NCBI RefSeq assembly: GCF_014779665.1
Contig: NZ_JACXYY010000008.1
Coordinates: forward strand, 124,001-188,000
Reading direction: 5' to 3'
Length of the DNA: 64,000 nucleotides
From: Nocardioides hwasunensis
GTDB lineage: Bacteria > Actinomycetota > Actinomycetes > Propionibacteriales > Nocardioidaceae
In this document: positions 43,003-51,725 of the stretch, in pieces
Layout of the letters: each line of letters starts with the position of its first letter
Position numbering within the stretch: the first letter of the stretch is position 1
The notes under the pieces: model-generated
Database searches by the model: none
Seen by the model: only the letters and a program-made list of their open reading frames with translations
Told to the model about the DNA's origin: nothing
Translations under genes and position numbers: made by a program

Positions 43003-44349
43003 GTGGGATCCACGACCGCGCAGGTGACCTCGGTGTTGGCCGCCCCTCTGCGCCAGTGGCGGACAGGCTCTCCGGCTGGCAGCTGGCGCAGCACCGTATG
43101 GGTCGTCACCGTCGGCTTGGCGTTCTTCTTCCTCTCCAACCCGTTGGCGCTGCAGCCCAACTTCGGCATCTCCTTCGAGCGTGCCGGGCTGGTCATCGTG
43201 GCCGCCATGCTGATCACGCGGTCCTCGCTCCGTCTGCCGCGGGTGCCGTGGGCCATTCTCCTGTTGCTGCTGACGATGGCGGCGTCCAGCCTGTGGTCCA
43301 TCAGCCCCTCACAGTCGTGGGGCGTCTTCGAGTTCTACCTCAAGATCGCGGTGCTCGGATTCGCCTGCGCGGCCTGTGCCCCTCCCCGGACGATCGCGTT
43401 CGGCATGGCAGCAGGTGGGGCGATCGTGGTTGCGGCCTCGATCTACGCCTATGTCAAGGACAACCCGCTCGTTCTGGTCCCACCTGGGGCGGACGGTTAC
43501 CTCGCCGGCGTGGGGACCAACCGCAACATCCTGTCGTACACGCTGGTCCTCTCGTTCGCAGCAGCCATCGCAGCGGTGCCGCGTCAGTGGTGGGCCCGCG
43601 CGGTCTGGGCCGTCATGCTGGCGTCCATCTCGGTCGGCCTCTTCCTCTCCCAGTCCGGCACCGGCTTCGTGGCCACCGGGATCCTGCTGGTCGGTGCGGG
43701 CGCGCTGTCGGCCCTGCGACGCTGGCGCGGCGCCGTCACTCGACGAGGGCGTCGCTACGTGTCGCTGGCCGCAGCACTGGCGGTCGTCGCCGGTGTCGCG
43801 GGCTGGCCCGCCCTCGGGGCCCTGCTCGGCCGGGACTCGTCGACCTTGTCCGGCCGCACCGATCTCTGGGGGACAGTCTGGAGAGCATCGGCTGGCGACC
43901 GGTGGCTCGGGCAGGGCTGGGGCACCGTCTGGCCTCACCCTTGGGCGCCCGCAGCACCCAACCACATGCTCGACGTCATCTACACCGAGCTGGGCGACCT
44001 GTTCGCACACGGCCACAACTCGCTGTTCGACGTTCTCCCCGAGCTGGGGCTCCTGGGAGTGCTGCTGGTGGTCGTGGCGCACCTCACGGTGCTCTACCGC
44101 GGGTGGTCCCGAACCCAGACGCGCGCAGACTCAGCGGCCCTCGACGACCACTGGGCGGCCGCCCGCCTGTCGATCCTCGGCGTGCTGGGGTTGGCCCTCT
44201 GCGGAGTGACGGAGCCCATGGTGACCATCCCACTCGGGTGGTTCGTCCTCTCGATGCTCTCGGTGAGCGACTCGGTGTCCCCCGCTCGCCACAACGGGTC
44301 GCACGTGGCCGGCGCCCAGGTCACCGACGACCGAGCCGCGACCGCCTGA
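43003..44349 (+). CDS. O-antigen ligase/polymerase family membrane protein
   Basis: A 448-residue protein with about ten membrane helices. The WaaL/Wzy signature loop is clear: SGRTDLWGTVWRASAGDRWLGQGWG followed by HGHNSLFDVLPELGLLG, which contains the conserved R and HNxxL-type His. It would polymerise or attach glycan chains at the outer face of the membrane. Start GTG 43003 follows a very strong GGAGAGGAGAGGAG Shine-Dalgarno run. It is the second such protein of the locus. Its 3' end overlaps the convergent GT2 gene by 29 bp. Confidence 0.88.
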   Translation: MGSTTAQVTSVLAAPLRQWRTGSPAGSWRSTVWVVTVGLAFFFLSNPLALQPNFGISFERAGLVIVAAMLITRSSLRLPRVPWAILLLLLTMAASSLWSISPSQSWGVFEFYLKIAVLGFACAACAPPRTIAFGMAAGGAIVVAASIYAYVKDNPLVLVPPGADGYLAGVGTNRNILSYTLVLSFAAAIAAVPRQWWARAVWAVMLASISVGLFLSQSGTGFVATGILLVGAGALSALRRWRGAVTRRGRRYVSLAAALAVVAGVAGWPALGALLGRDSSTLSGRTDLWGTVWRASAGDRWLGQGWGTVWPHPWAPAAPNHMLDVIYTELGDLFAHGHNSLFDVLPELGLLGVLLVVVAHLTVLYRGWSRTQTRADSAALDDHWAAARLSILGVLGLALCGVTEPMVTIPLGWFVLSMLSVSDSVSPARHNGSHVAGAQVTDDRAATA

Positions 44350-46288
44350 CGAGCACGACGGGCGCCTCCGCGAGCCGCGTCAGCCTCGCGAGCGTCATGT
44401 CGGTCAGCGGCTTCTCCGGGCGCTCGAGGGTCCCGTCGTCGATGCGCTGCTGGACCTCCTGGACCAGCTCGAGCCGACGCAGCTGGTGCGCGCGGCGGTC
44501 CAGCTCGGCCCGCGTCGCGGACAGCTCCGCCTCGACGTCCGCCAACCGGCCTACCATCAGGTCCCGCCCGGCGACGGCCTCGTCATGGGCCCTGGCGACG
44601 GTCTCCATCTCGACGTTGGTCGCGTGCTGTGCCGCGGCCGTCGCCTCCGCCAGCTCGTGCGCCGACGCCAGGTCGCGCCGGCTCCTCTGCAGGGTCGCGA
44701 CGATGCGGCGGGTCTCCTCGGGCTGCAGGAGCAGGACGGACCCGGTGACGGCGGACTGGATGCGCGAGCGGGCCTCGTCCCACTCGTCCGCGGTGTGCGC
44801 CTCGCGCGAGGAGGCGGTGTGCAGCCACCAGCGGTAGACGCTGGTGATCTCACGGACGGAGACGACCCCGAGCACGGCGGCACAGCGCACGACGTACTCC
44901 CAGTCCTCGTTGGCCTGGAGCGTCTCGTCGAAGCGCAGTCCTAGCCCGTGCACGGCTCCGCGGGGGAACGCGACCGACATGATCGGGCTGTAGTTGTCGG
45001 AGAGGTGGTCGACCAGGCTGAAGTCGAGCGGCCACTCGCGGTAGGGGTCGCCGACCGAGATCGGGAGCACGTCGCCGGCGTCGTCGCGCGGGACCACGTC
45101 CTGGCGCACGGCGACCGCACGCAGGAGTCGTCCCTCGTGCTCGGCGGCGGCGGCCTTGAAGGTCGCGACGTAGTGCGCCAGCACGGTGTCGTCGTCGTCG
45201 AGCGCGACGACGTAACGCCCTCGCGCGGCCGCGAACCCGTCGTTGAGCGGCGCCGCCCGGCCCGGCCTCTCGACCGGCAGGACGCGCACCGCGTCGCGCA
45301 GCCAGTCGGGCGCGGAGGCGAGGACGCCTTCCACCGCCGCCAGCTCGTCCGGGGTCGTCCGGTGGCACACCACCAGGAGCTCGAAGTCGCGGTCGCTCTG
45401 GCCCGCGAGGCAGGTCAGCACGTCCTCGAGGCACGACAGTCGTCGCCCCTGCGTGCGGGTCACGATGCTCAGGAACGGCGCATCGGGGTCCACGTCGTCG
45501 TGGGCGGGCTCCGCCGGGCGCAGTCGGAGCTGCCCCGCCAGCGCGCCCAGCGAGGTCGCCGGGAGCTCGGCCGGGTGGGTCGAGGGCGCCCACGGCACGA
45601 CCCGGTCGGGCAGGGCCGTCACCAGGCCGTCGACCGCGACGTCCCAGCCCAGGCGGACCGGGAGACTCACCGCAGCCGTCGTCGCGACGACGAGCGGGAC
45701 GTCACCCGCCTCCGCGGCGGCCCGCAGTCGGGACCCACGCTCCGGGGCCGGCGCGAGGAACGCCTCTCCGAGCGCCGCGAGGTCGCCGGCGCGCAGGGCG
45801 CAGCAGGCTCCGGTCGCCCGCGCGATCGGGTCCTGCTCCGACGTCGGAGCGTCCCAGGCGTGCCGGGACTCCTCGAGCACCTCGGCCGTCGGGTCGGCCC
45901 CGTCCGCCAGCCCGTATCCGCGCGGGCGCCCGTCCGTCCGCGTCAGCTCCACCGGGAGCACGCGGGCGTCGACGAGCCGGCCCGGAGCCTCGAGCAGCGT
46001 GTCGACGAGGCGTCGTACGACGTGCGGGCCGGGCACCGCGACCGCCTCCGCGACGAGGGCGACCGTGTCGTCCGACAGGTCCAGGACGGCCGTGGCGGCG
46101 GTGAGCGAGCCGAGGTCCATCCCCGCCGGGACGGGCCCCTCGCCGGCCCAGACGTGCTGCACGTCGGCGACCACCGCGTCCTGCGCCAGCGCCTCGCGCC
46201 ATGCTGCGGTCTGACGCTCCCGCGACAGGCCGTCTCGATGCAGCAGGAACAGCACTACGGGCGGCACTGGGCTGGGCACGCTCGACAC
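44321..46288 (-). CDS. Glycosyltransferase family 2 with C-terminal coiled coil
   Basis: A 655-residue protein. An N-terminal ~240-residue region resembles a degenerate GT-A-like domain. The GT2 catalytic domain follows: FLSIVTRTQGRRLSCLEDVL, then VVALDDDDTVLAHY (DxD metal site) and NEDWEYVVRCAAVLG (ED base). Residues about 520-620 are a coiled coil, and the tail is basic (RRSRLGRR). It probably adds sugars to a surface glycan; acceptor unknown. GTG 46288 is the outermost start, but GTG 46279 has a better-spaced GGAG. Confidence 0.8.
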   Translation of the reverse strand: MSSVPSPVPPVVLFLLHRDGLSRERQTAAWREALAQDAVVADVQHVWAGEGPVPAGMDLGSLTAATAVLDLSDDTVALVAEAVAVPGPHVVRRLVDTLLEAPGRLVDARVLPVELTRTDGRPRGYGLADGADPTAEVLEESRHAWDAPTSEQDPIARATGACCALRAGDLAALGEAFLAPAPERGSRLRAAAEAGDVPLVVATTAAVSLPVRLGWDVAVDGLVTALPDRVVPWAPSTHPAELPATSLGALAGQLRLRPAEPAHDDVDPDAPFLSIVTRTQGRRLSCLEDVLTCLAGQSDRDFELLVVCHRTTPDELAAVEGVLASAPDWLRDAVRVLPVERPGRAAPLNDGFAAARGRYVVALDDDDTVLAHYVATFKAAAAEHEGRLLRAVAVRQDVVPRDDAGDVLPISVGDPYREWPLDFSLVDHLSDNYSPIMSVAFPRGAVHGLGLRFDETLQANEDWEYVVRCAAVLGVVSVREITSVYRWWLHTASSREAHTADEWDEARSRIQSAVTGSVLLLQPEETRRIVATLQRSRRDLASAHELAEATAAAQHATNVEMETVARAHDEAVAGRDLMVGRLADVEAELSATRAELDRRAHQLRRLELVQEVQQRIDDGTLERPEKPLTDMTLARLTRLAEAPVVLVRRSRLGRR

Positions 46289-46349
46289 CTCCGGACGACG
46301 GGAACGTCGCCACCCTAAGGGGCTGGCGCCGGGCGCTGCCGCCCCGCCG

Positions 46350-48539
46350 TCAGCCGACGGTCGTGAGCAACTGCGTCGCGCGGGTGAGCACGACGTAGAG
46401 CGTCGCGCGGCCGGTGGCCGACTCGTCCTCGATCTCCTGCGGCGCGACCACCACGATGCCGTCGAACTCCAGGCCCTTGGTGTCGAGGCCGGTGAGCACC
46501 ACTATGCGGTCCTCGCCGCTCGGCGTCACGCTCGAGTCGACCGCAGCGCGTGCACCGGAGGCGTCGTCGGCGAGCTCGGGCCACGACGCCAGCCAGGCGT
46601 TGACCTCGGACCGGCGGGCGACGGGCACGACGATGCCGACGGTGCCCTCGACGCGGTCGGAGGTCGTGGCCACGGCCTCGCGGACCGCGGCCTCGAGGTC
46701 GTCGACGGGCCCGACGACCCGCGGCTCCTCGCCGGTGCGGCGTACGGCGTCGGGCAGGTCGGCGTCGAGGCCCACGCGCCGGGCGTAGTCGGCGGCGAAG
46801 GCGTAGATCTCGGCGGAGTTGCGGTAGTTGGTGGAGAGGTGGAACTCGTGGAGCTCCTTGCCCTCCAGCGCCTCCGCGCGAGCGGTGGCCGCCTCCGGGG
46901 CGTCGGGCCACGACGACTGCGCCGGGTCGCCGACGATCGTCCAGCTCGCGGCGCGACCGCGACGCCCGACCATCCGCCACTGCATGGGTGTGAGGTCCTG
47001 CGCCTCGTCGATGAGGACGTGGGCGTAGCCGTCGTCCTCGATGCGGTGCGTCGGAGCCGACCAGGCGAGGCCGCCGGGGGCGTACTCGCGCTCGGAGATG
47101 GTGGTCAGCTCCTGGAGGTCGACCCCGCCCTCGAGCAGGCCGGTCTCGTCGAGGTCGCGCTCGTCGTCGGTGCGCTGGGGGACGTCGCCGATGGCGTAGC
47201 GCAGCTCGTCGAGGAGCGGCACGTCCTCGATGGTCAGGTCGCCGTCACCCCACGACTTCAGGAGCAGCAGCTGCTCCTCGCGGGTCACCACGCCCTCGCC
47301 GACGCGGGACAGGAACTCGGGCTCGCGCAGCCAGCCGAAGACGGTCGACGCGTCGAGGGGCGGCCACCAGGCCGAGGCGAACTCCACGAAGCCGGCGTGG
47401 CCGAGCATGTCGTCGTCGAAGGCCTCGCGGCCCCGCTCGCGACCGCGCTCACCGGTGACCTGTCGCCACATCGCGTCGAGCAGCGTCTTCGCCACGCGCG
47501 GCAGCTGCCGGTTGCGGCGGCCCTGCGACATGAGCTGGCGGCGCAGCCGGCCGAGCAGGCCGGGGTCGAGCACGATGGTCTCGTCGCGCCAGTAGATGCG
47601 GAAGCTGGTGGGGGCACCGGGCGCGTGCTGGCGCGCGGTGCGCCGCAGCAGCTCAGCCATCTTGGTGGCGCCCTTGACGTCGGCGACCGCCGGCTCGTCG
47701 TGGCGGGTCGCACGGACGCCGCCGACCACCTCACCGAGCGAACGGAGCGCGACGGCGGTCTCGCCGAGGCTCGGCAGCACCCGCTCGATGTAGCGCATGA
47801 AGACGCCGCTCGGGCCGACCACGAGCACGCCGCCGCCCTCGTAGCGCCGGCGGTCGGAGTAGAGGAGGAAGGCCGCGCGGTGCAGCGCCACGACGGTCTT
47901 GCCGGTGCCGGGACCTCCCGAGATCGACACGACGCCCTTGCCGGGTGCGCGGATCGCCTGGTCCTGCTCGGCCTGGATGGTGGCCACGATCGAGTGCATG
48001 GACCGGTCGCGAGCGCGGGACAGCTGCGCCATGAGCGCGCCCTCGCCGACGATCGGGAGGTCGGCCCCCCCACGGTCGAGCGCCTCCTGGTCGAGCAGCT
48101 CGTCCTCGACGCCGATGACGGTGCGGTGCAGCGAGCGGAGGACCCGGCGGCGTACGACACCGGACGGGGTGGCGGCGGTGGCCTGGTAGAACACGCCGGC
48201 GGCCGGCGCTCGCCAGTCGATCAGCAGCACGTCGCGCTCGGCGTTGCGGACGCCGATGCGCCCGATGTAGCGCGGCAGCGCGTCGATCGCGGGGTCGAGG
48301 TCGAGGCGACCGAAGACCAGGCCCTCGTGAGCGGCGTCGAGCTGGGCGATGCGCTTGGCGGCCTGGAAGACCATCGCGTCGCGCTCGACGAGGCCGCCCT
48401 CGTGCTCCAGCCTGCCCCGGTTGCGCCCCTCCGCGGCGAGCGCCTGGGCATTGACCATGGACGCCTCGAGCTGCACGTAGACCTCGTCGACGTACGCCTG
48501 CTCGGCGGCGATCTCGCGCGCCTCGAGCTCCTCGCTCAC
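46350..48539 (-). CDS. helD: HelD-type SF1 helicase (RNA polymerase recycling factor)
   Basis: About 729 residues. N-terminal coiled-coil arm (EELEAREIAAEQAYVDEVYVQLE, in parts about 1-90), then DVLLIDWRAPAAGVFYQAT, typical of HelD. Walker A is SGGPGTGKTVVALH; Walker B/motif II is HVLIDEAQDLTPMQW; motif III VGDPAQS; motif VI VVLTRATQ. HelD proteins pry nucleic acid off stalled RNA polymerase and in actinobacteria can affect rifamycin tolerance. Start GTG 48539 follows GAGGAG; upstream in-frame sequence is unrelated. Confidence 0.88.
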   Translation of the reverse strand: MSEELEAREIAAEQAYVDEVYVQLEASMVNAQALAAEGRNRGRLEHEGGLVERDAMVFQAAKRIAQLDAAHEGLVFGRLDLDPAIDALPRYIGRIGVRNAERDVLLIDWRAPAAGVFYQATAATPSGVVRRRVLRSLHRTVIGVEDELLDQEALDRGGADLPIVGEGALMAQLSRARDRSMHSIVATIQAEQDQAIRAPGKGVVSISGGPGTGKTVVALHRAAFLLYSDRRRYEGGGVLVVGPSGVFMRYIERVLPSLGETAVALRSLGEVVGGVRATRHDEPAVADVKGATKMAELLRRTARQHAPGAPTSFRIYWRDETIVLDPGLLGRLRRQLMSQGRRNRQLPRVAKTLLDAMWRQVTGERGRERGREAFDDDMLGHAGFVEFASAWWPPLDASTVFGWLREPEFLSRVGEGVVTREEQLLLLKSWGDGDLTIEDVPLLDELRYAIGDVPQRTDDERDLDETGLLEGGVDLQELTTISEREYAPGGLAWSAPTHRIEDDGYAHVLIDEAQDLTPMQWRMVGRRGRAASWTIVGDPAQSSWPDAPEAATARAEALEGKELHEFHLSTNYRNSAEIYAFAADYARRVGLDADLPDAVRRTGEEPRVVGPVDDLEAAVREAVATTSDRVEGTVGIVVPVARRSEVNAWLASWPELADDASGARAAVDSSVTPSGEDRIVVLTGLDTKGLEFDGIVVVAPQEIEDESATGRATLYVVLTRATQLLTTVG

Positions 48540-48660
48540 TGCTGCTCCTCGTCCCCCCGCTGACCACTGCCCACTCCCGATGGACAGAGTCATCAATCGT
48601 ACCGGCGAGCACCGGGCTCCGCCGACTTCCCGGCGATCCGCGGAACCGGTGGCAGAGGAC

Positions 48661-48705
48661 GTCAACCTTTCGGGGTGTCCAGCCGGTTGGATGGGGTGAG
48701 GAGGA
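48661..48705 (+). promoter_or_regulatory. Promoter-proximal leader and orphan Shine-Dalgarno of the truncated sigma gene
   Basis: The stretch opens GTCAACCTTTCGGGGTGTCC, reminiscent of leaders of SigE-family sigma genes, and ends with GAGGAGG (48699-48705). No start codon is found at normal spacing: the first in-frame start is GTG 48730, 24 bases further. The ribosome site therefore appears to have lost its original start. Confidence 0.4.
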
Positions 48706-48729
48706 AGAGCCTGGCCGCACTTCGCCCGG

Positions 48730-49092
48730 GTGAGCCGCAATGGCTCGTTCGAGGCCTACGTGCGGCCCACCCTGTTCACGACATACGCCGGGTGGCGCGG
48801 GCGCCGCTGGCACGGAGAGGTCCCGACAGGCGACCTTCCCGAGACCGGCCGGACGGACGAGGTGCCCGACCCCGACCTGCTGCGGGCGCTGTCCGAGCTG
48901 TCGCCGCGCCAGCGGGCCGTGGTGGTGCTGCGCTACTTCGAGGACCTGACCGAGGCAGAGACCGCGGAGGCCCTCGGGTGCTCCCTCGGGTCGGTCAAGA
49001 CCCACCACAGCCGGGCACTCGCCGCGCTCTGCACCTCCCCGCTCCTGACCGAGACGCTGGCCGGGACGCCCCTGGCCGAGGAGGCACGATGA
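48730..49092 (+). pseudogene. SigE-family ECF sigma factor lacking region 2
   Basis: Only the C-terminal two thirds of a SigE-family sigma-70 protein remains. The in-frame sequence AWPHFARVSRNGSFEAYVR (from about 48709) matches the end of region 2, and VVVLRYFEDLTEAETAEALG with SVKTHHSRALAAL is an intact region 4. The ~50 N-terminal residues of region 2, needed for -10 recognition and core binding, are absent: an upstream in-frame TGA lies at 48697. GTG 48730 is the only start. It overlaps its downstream partner gene by four bases (ATGA). It may be a decaying gene or a region-4-only protein. Confidence 0.7.
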
Positions 49093-50186
49093 ACGACCTG
49101 TCGCAGCGCCTCAAGGACGCCGTGCCGACACCGCCCGACCCGACCGACCTCAGCGGCATCGCGGCCCGCTCGGCCGTCGACGGCCGGCGACGGCGCACGC
49201 AGCGACGTCTCGCGTCGGTCGCTGCCGTCGTCGTGCTCGCCGTGGGCGGCGTGGTGCTGCCGCGCGTGCTGTCGGACGGCCCGCCCGACGTGGCCGAGCG
49301 CAGCGTTCCCGACTGCGTCGCCTCGCCCGACGCGCCGATCGACGCCATCAGGACGCGACCTGCCAGCTGGGTCCGCTTCTGCGAGCTGCCCACCGACGTG
49401 CCTGGAGATCGCCTGCGCGTCCCTCGTGGCGTCGTCCCCGAGGCCATCGCAGCAGTCATGGTCGACAGCTGGGCCGACTGGATGCCCGAGCAGGCGTGCG
49501 GCGCCGAGACCCCACCGGCGCCCAGCCGCGTCTTCCGGATACAGATCGGTCTGGCTGACGGCACCGTGGCCGAGTTCGACGGCGACACCGGCTGCATCGA
49601 GCACCACCTCGTGTTCATGCAGCTGCCCGCGACGATGCAGGGCGGCGTCCGGCGCGACGACACCGTCGACCCGCGAGGCACACCGTGCCCCACCGCGTTC
49701 GACACCACGGCCGCGACCTGGGACGGATCCGACGCCGCGCTGCTGCGCGACGACGTGGACGGGATGTCGCTCGCCACCGCACCCCTGCTTCCCGGCAGCA
49801 GCGCCGCGATGGACGTCTGCGCCTTCACCGGCGAGGACCGGACGCTGGTCGACCAGTGGCGAGCGGACCTGCACACCGACGTGGTGTCAGCCGTCGCCAC
49901 CGGCTACCGCGACGGTGCGGCCGACTGCCCGCTGGACCCCGAGGCCACGTCGTACCTCGTGGTCCTCCAGGACTTCACCGGCACCGCGCGCTCCTTCACG
50001 ATCGACATGACCGCCTGCGGCGAGATGCGCGCGGCGATCGGGACGCCGGCCGTCGACACCTATCTCGGGCTCGCGACGAACGAGCTCGTGGAGATGGTGC
50101 GAGACAGCAAGGGCGCCACGACGTGGGACGCCGTCGTAGGTTCGACGACATGGGCAACGACGACGCACGCGCCACCATCGGCCTGA
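49089..50186 (+). CDS. Membrane-anchored partner of SigE-family sigma factor (unassigned)
   Basis: A 365-residue protein with a short cytoplasmic part (NDLSQRLKDAVPTPPDPTDL), an Arg-rich stop (DGRRRRTQRR), one membrane helix (LASVAAVVVLAVGGVVLP) and about 300 extracytoplasmic residues with several cysteines (PDCVAS, RFCELP, QACGAE, GCIEHH, TPCPTA, DVCAF, ADCPL, TACGEM), probably disulphide-bonded. Genes of this plan usually follow SigE-family sigma genes and may act as anti-sigma factors or sensors. The frame runs 37 bp into gnd, so its true stop is as given but the last residues are not conserved-looking. Confidence 0.65.
   Translation: MNDLSQRLKDAVPTPPDPTDLSGIAARSAVDGRRRRTQRRLASVAAVVVLAVGGVVLPRVLSDGPPDVAERSVPDCVASPDAPIDAIRTRPASWVRFCELPTDVPGDRLRVPRGVVPEAIAAVMVDSWADWMPEQACGAETPPAPSRVFRIQIGLADGTVAEFDGDTGCIEHHLVFMQLPATMQGGVRRDDTVDPRGTPCPTAFDTTAATWDGSDAALLRDDVDGMSLATAPLLPGSSAAMDVCAFTGEDRTLVDQWRADLHTDVVSAVATGYRDGAADCPLDPEATSYLVVLQDFTGTARSFTIDMTACGEMRAAIGTPAVDTYLGLATNELVEMVRDSKGATTWDAVVGSTTWATTTHAPPSA
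50137..50142 (+). promoter_or_regulatory. -10 box (TAGGTT) of gnd
   Basis: TAGGTT ends seven bases before ATG 50150, within the end of the preceding gene. It suggests that gnd has its own leaderless transcript. Confidence 0.45.
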
Positions 50187-51601
50187 CCGGGCTCGCGACC
50201 ATGGGCCGCAACCTGGCGCGCAACATCGCCCGCAACGGGCACACCATCGCGGTGCACAACCGCACCACCTCCAAGATGACGGCGCTGATCGACGAGTTCG
50301 GCGACGAGGGTGACTTCGTCGGGTGCGAGTCGCTCGAGGACCTGGTCGCCGCGGTCGAGCGACCCCGCGCGATCGTCATCATGGTCAAGGCGGGCGAGGC
50401 GACCGATGCCGTGGTCGACGAGCTCGTTCCGCTGCTCGACGAGGGCGACATCGTGGTCGACGCGGGCAACGCGCACTACCGCGACACCCTGCGCCGCCAG
50501 GAGGCCCTCGAGGAGAAGGGCCTGCACTTCGTCGGGATGGGGGTCTCCGGCGGCGAGGAGGGCGCGCTCAACGGGCCCTCGATCATGGTCGGCGGGTCCG
50601 ACCACGCCTACGAGGTGCTGCAGCCGGTCGTGGAGTCGATCGCGGCCGACGTCGACGGGACACCCTGCTGCGCACACATCGGCCACGACGGAGCCGGCCA
50701 CTTCGTGAAGATGGTGCACAACGGCATCGAGTACGCCGACATGCAGCTGATCGCGGAGTCCTACGACCTGCTGCGCTCGGTCGCCGGCATGACGCCGGCC
50801 GAGGTCGCGGACGTCTTCGAGGAGTGGAACGGCGGCGACCTCGAGTCGTTCCTCATCGAGATGACCGCCGACGTGCTGCGCCACACCGACGCCGAGACCG
50901 GCGAGCCCTTCGTCGACGTCGTCCGCGACGCGGCCGAGCAGAAGGGCACCGGGCGCTGGACCGTGCAGGACGCCCTCGACCTCGGCGTGCCGATCACCGG
51001 CATCGCCGAGGCGACCTTCGCCCGGTCGCTCTCGGGCCACACCGAGCAGCGGGCGGCCGCGCGCGAGATGTTCTCCACGACCCCCGAGGAGGTCGACGTC
51101 GACCGCGACTCCTTCGTCGACCAGGTGCGGGCCGCGCTGTACGCGTCGAAGGTCGTCGCCTACGCCCAGGGCTTCGACCAGATCGCCGCCGGCGCGGAGG
51201 AGCGCGGGTGGGACATCGACCTCGGCGAGGTCGCCACCATCTGGCGCGGGGGCTGCATCATCCGCGCGCAGTTCCTCGACCGGATCCGCGAGGCCTACGC
51301 CGACGAGCCCGACCTGACGACCCTGCTCACCACGCCCTACTTCGCCGAGGCGGTCACCGACGGCGTCGACGCCTGGCGCGAGGTGATCGTCGCTGCGGTG
51401 CGCGGCGGCGTACCGACTCCGGCCTTCTCCTCCTCGCTGGCCTACTTCGACGGCCTGCGCCGCGACCGGCTGCCGGCCGCGCTCATCCAGGCGCTGCGCG
51501 ACGACTTCGGTGCCCACACCTACGAGCGCGTCGACCGCGAGGGCACCTTCCACACCCGCTGGGCCGAGGAGGGTCGCCCCGAGGAGCAGGTCTCCGACTG
51601 A
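50150..51601 (+). CDS. gnd: 6-phosphogluconate dehydrogenase, NADP-dependent, decarboxylating
   Basis: A 483-residue enzyme of the oxidative pentose phosphate pathway, giving ribulose-5-phosphate, CO2 and NADPH in cytoplasm. NADP site: GLTGLATMGRNLARNIARNG and VHNRTTSK. Substrate/catalytic motifs: GMGVSGGEEGALNGPSIM, FVKMVHNGIEYADMQ (catalytic Lys and Asn), GTGRWTVQDALDLGVP and IWRGGCIIRAQFLDRI. The length is that of the dimeric long-form enzyme. The gene overlaps the upstream reading frame by 37 bp. Confidence 0.96.
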   Translation: MGNDDARATIGLTGLATMGRNLARNIARNGHTIAVHNRTTSKMTALIDEFGDEGDFVGCESLEDLVAAVERPRAIVIMVKAGEATDAVVDELVPLLDEGDIVVDAGNAHYRDTLRRQEALEEKGLHFVGMGVSGGEEGALNGPSIMVGGSDHAYEVLQPVVESIAADVDGTPCCAHIGHDGAGHFVKMVHNGIEYADMQLIAESYDLLRSVAGMTPAEVADVFEEWNGGDLESFLIEMTADVLRHTDAETGEPFVDVVRDAAEQKGTGRWTVQDALDLGVPITGIAEATFARSLSGHTEQRAAAREMFSTTPEEVDVDRDSFVDQVRAALYASKVVAYAQGFDQIAAGAEERGWDIDLGEVATIWRGGCIIRAQFLDRIREAYADEPDLTTLLTTPYFAEAVTDGVDAWREVIVAAVRGGVPTPAFSSSLAYFDGLRRDRLPAALIQALRDDFGAHTYERVDREGTFHTRWAEEGRPEEQVSD

Positions 51602-51619
51602 GCTGCTCGCTGCCCGTGG

Positions 51620-51725
51620 TCTCGACACGCTCGCTGGCGCTCGCTGCTCAACCGGCGGGTGGTCGCCTGGCGCTCGCTGCTCAACCGGCGGGTGGTCGCC
51701 TGGCGCTCGCTGCTCAACCGGCGGG
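51620..51725. repeat. Tandem-expanded intergenic repeat, 33-bp period
   Basis: After GTCTCGACACGCTCGCTGG, units starting CTGGCGCTCGCTGCTCAACC begin at 51634, 51667 and 51700, exactly 33 bp apart, and the last is cut at 51725. The motif is the same family as 7161-7200 and 16621-16661. The third unit supplies the final codons (TPAG, stop) of the convergent membrane-protein gene. Confidence 0.8.

Noticed and set aside
42852..44837. 661-codon rightward frame covering the polymerase and GT2 region
   Set aside because: It is a shadow of the 43003 polymerase frame and runs into the opposite strand of the GT2 gene; it has no membrane helices or motif.
48640..48664. GGAAC...CGTC before the truncated sigma gene as a classical ECF promoter
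   Set aside because: The spacing between the two words is 13 bp, shorter than the usual 16-17.
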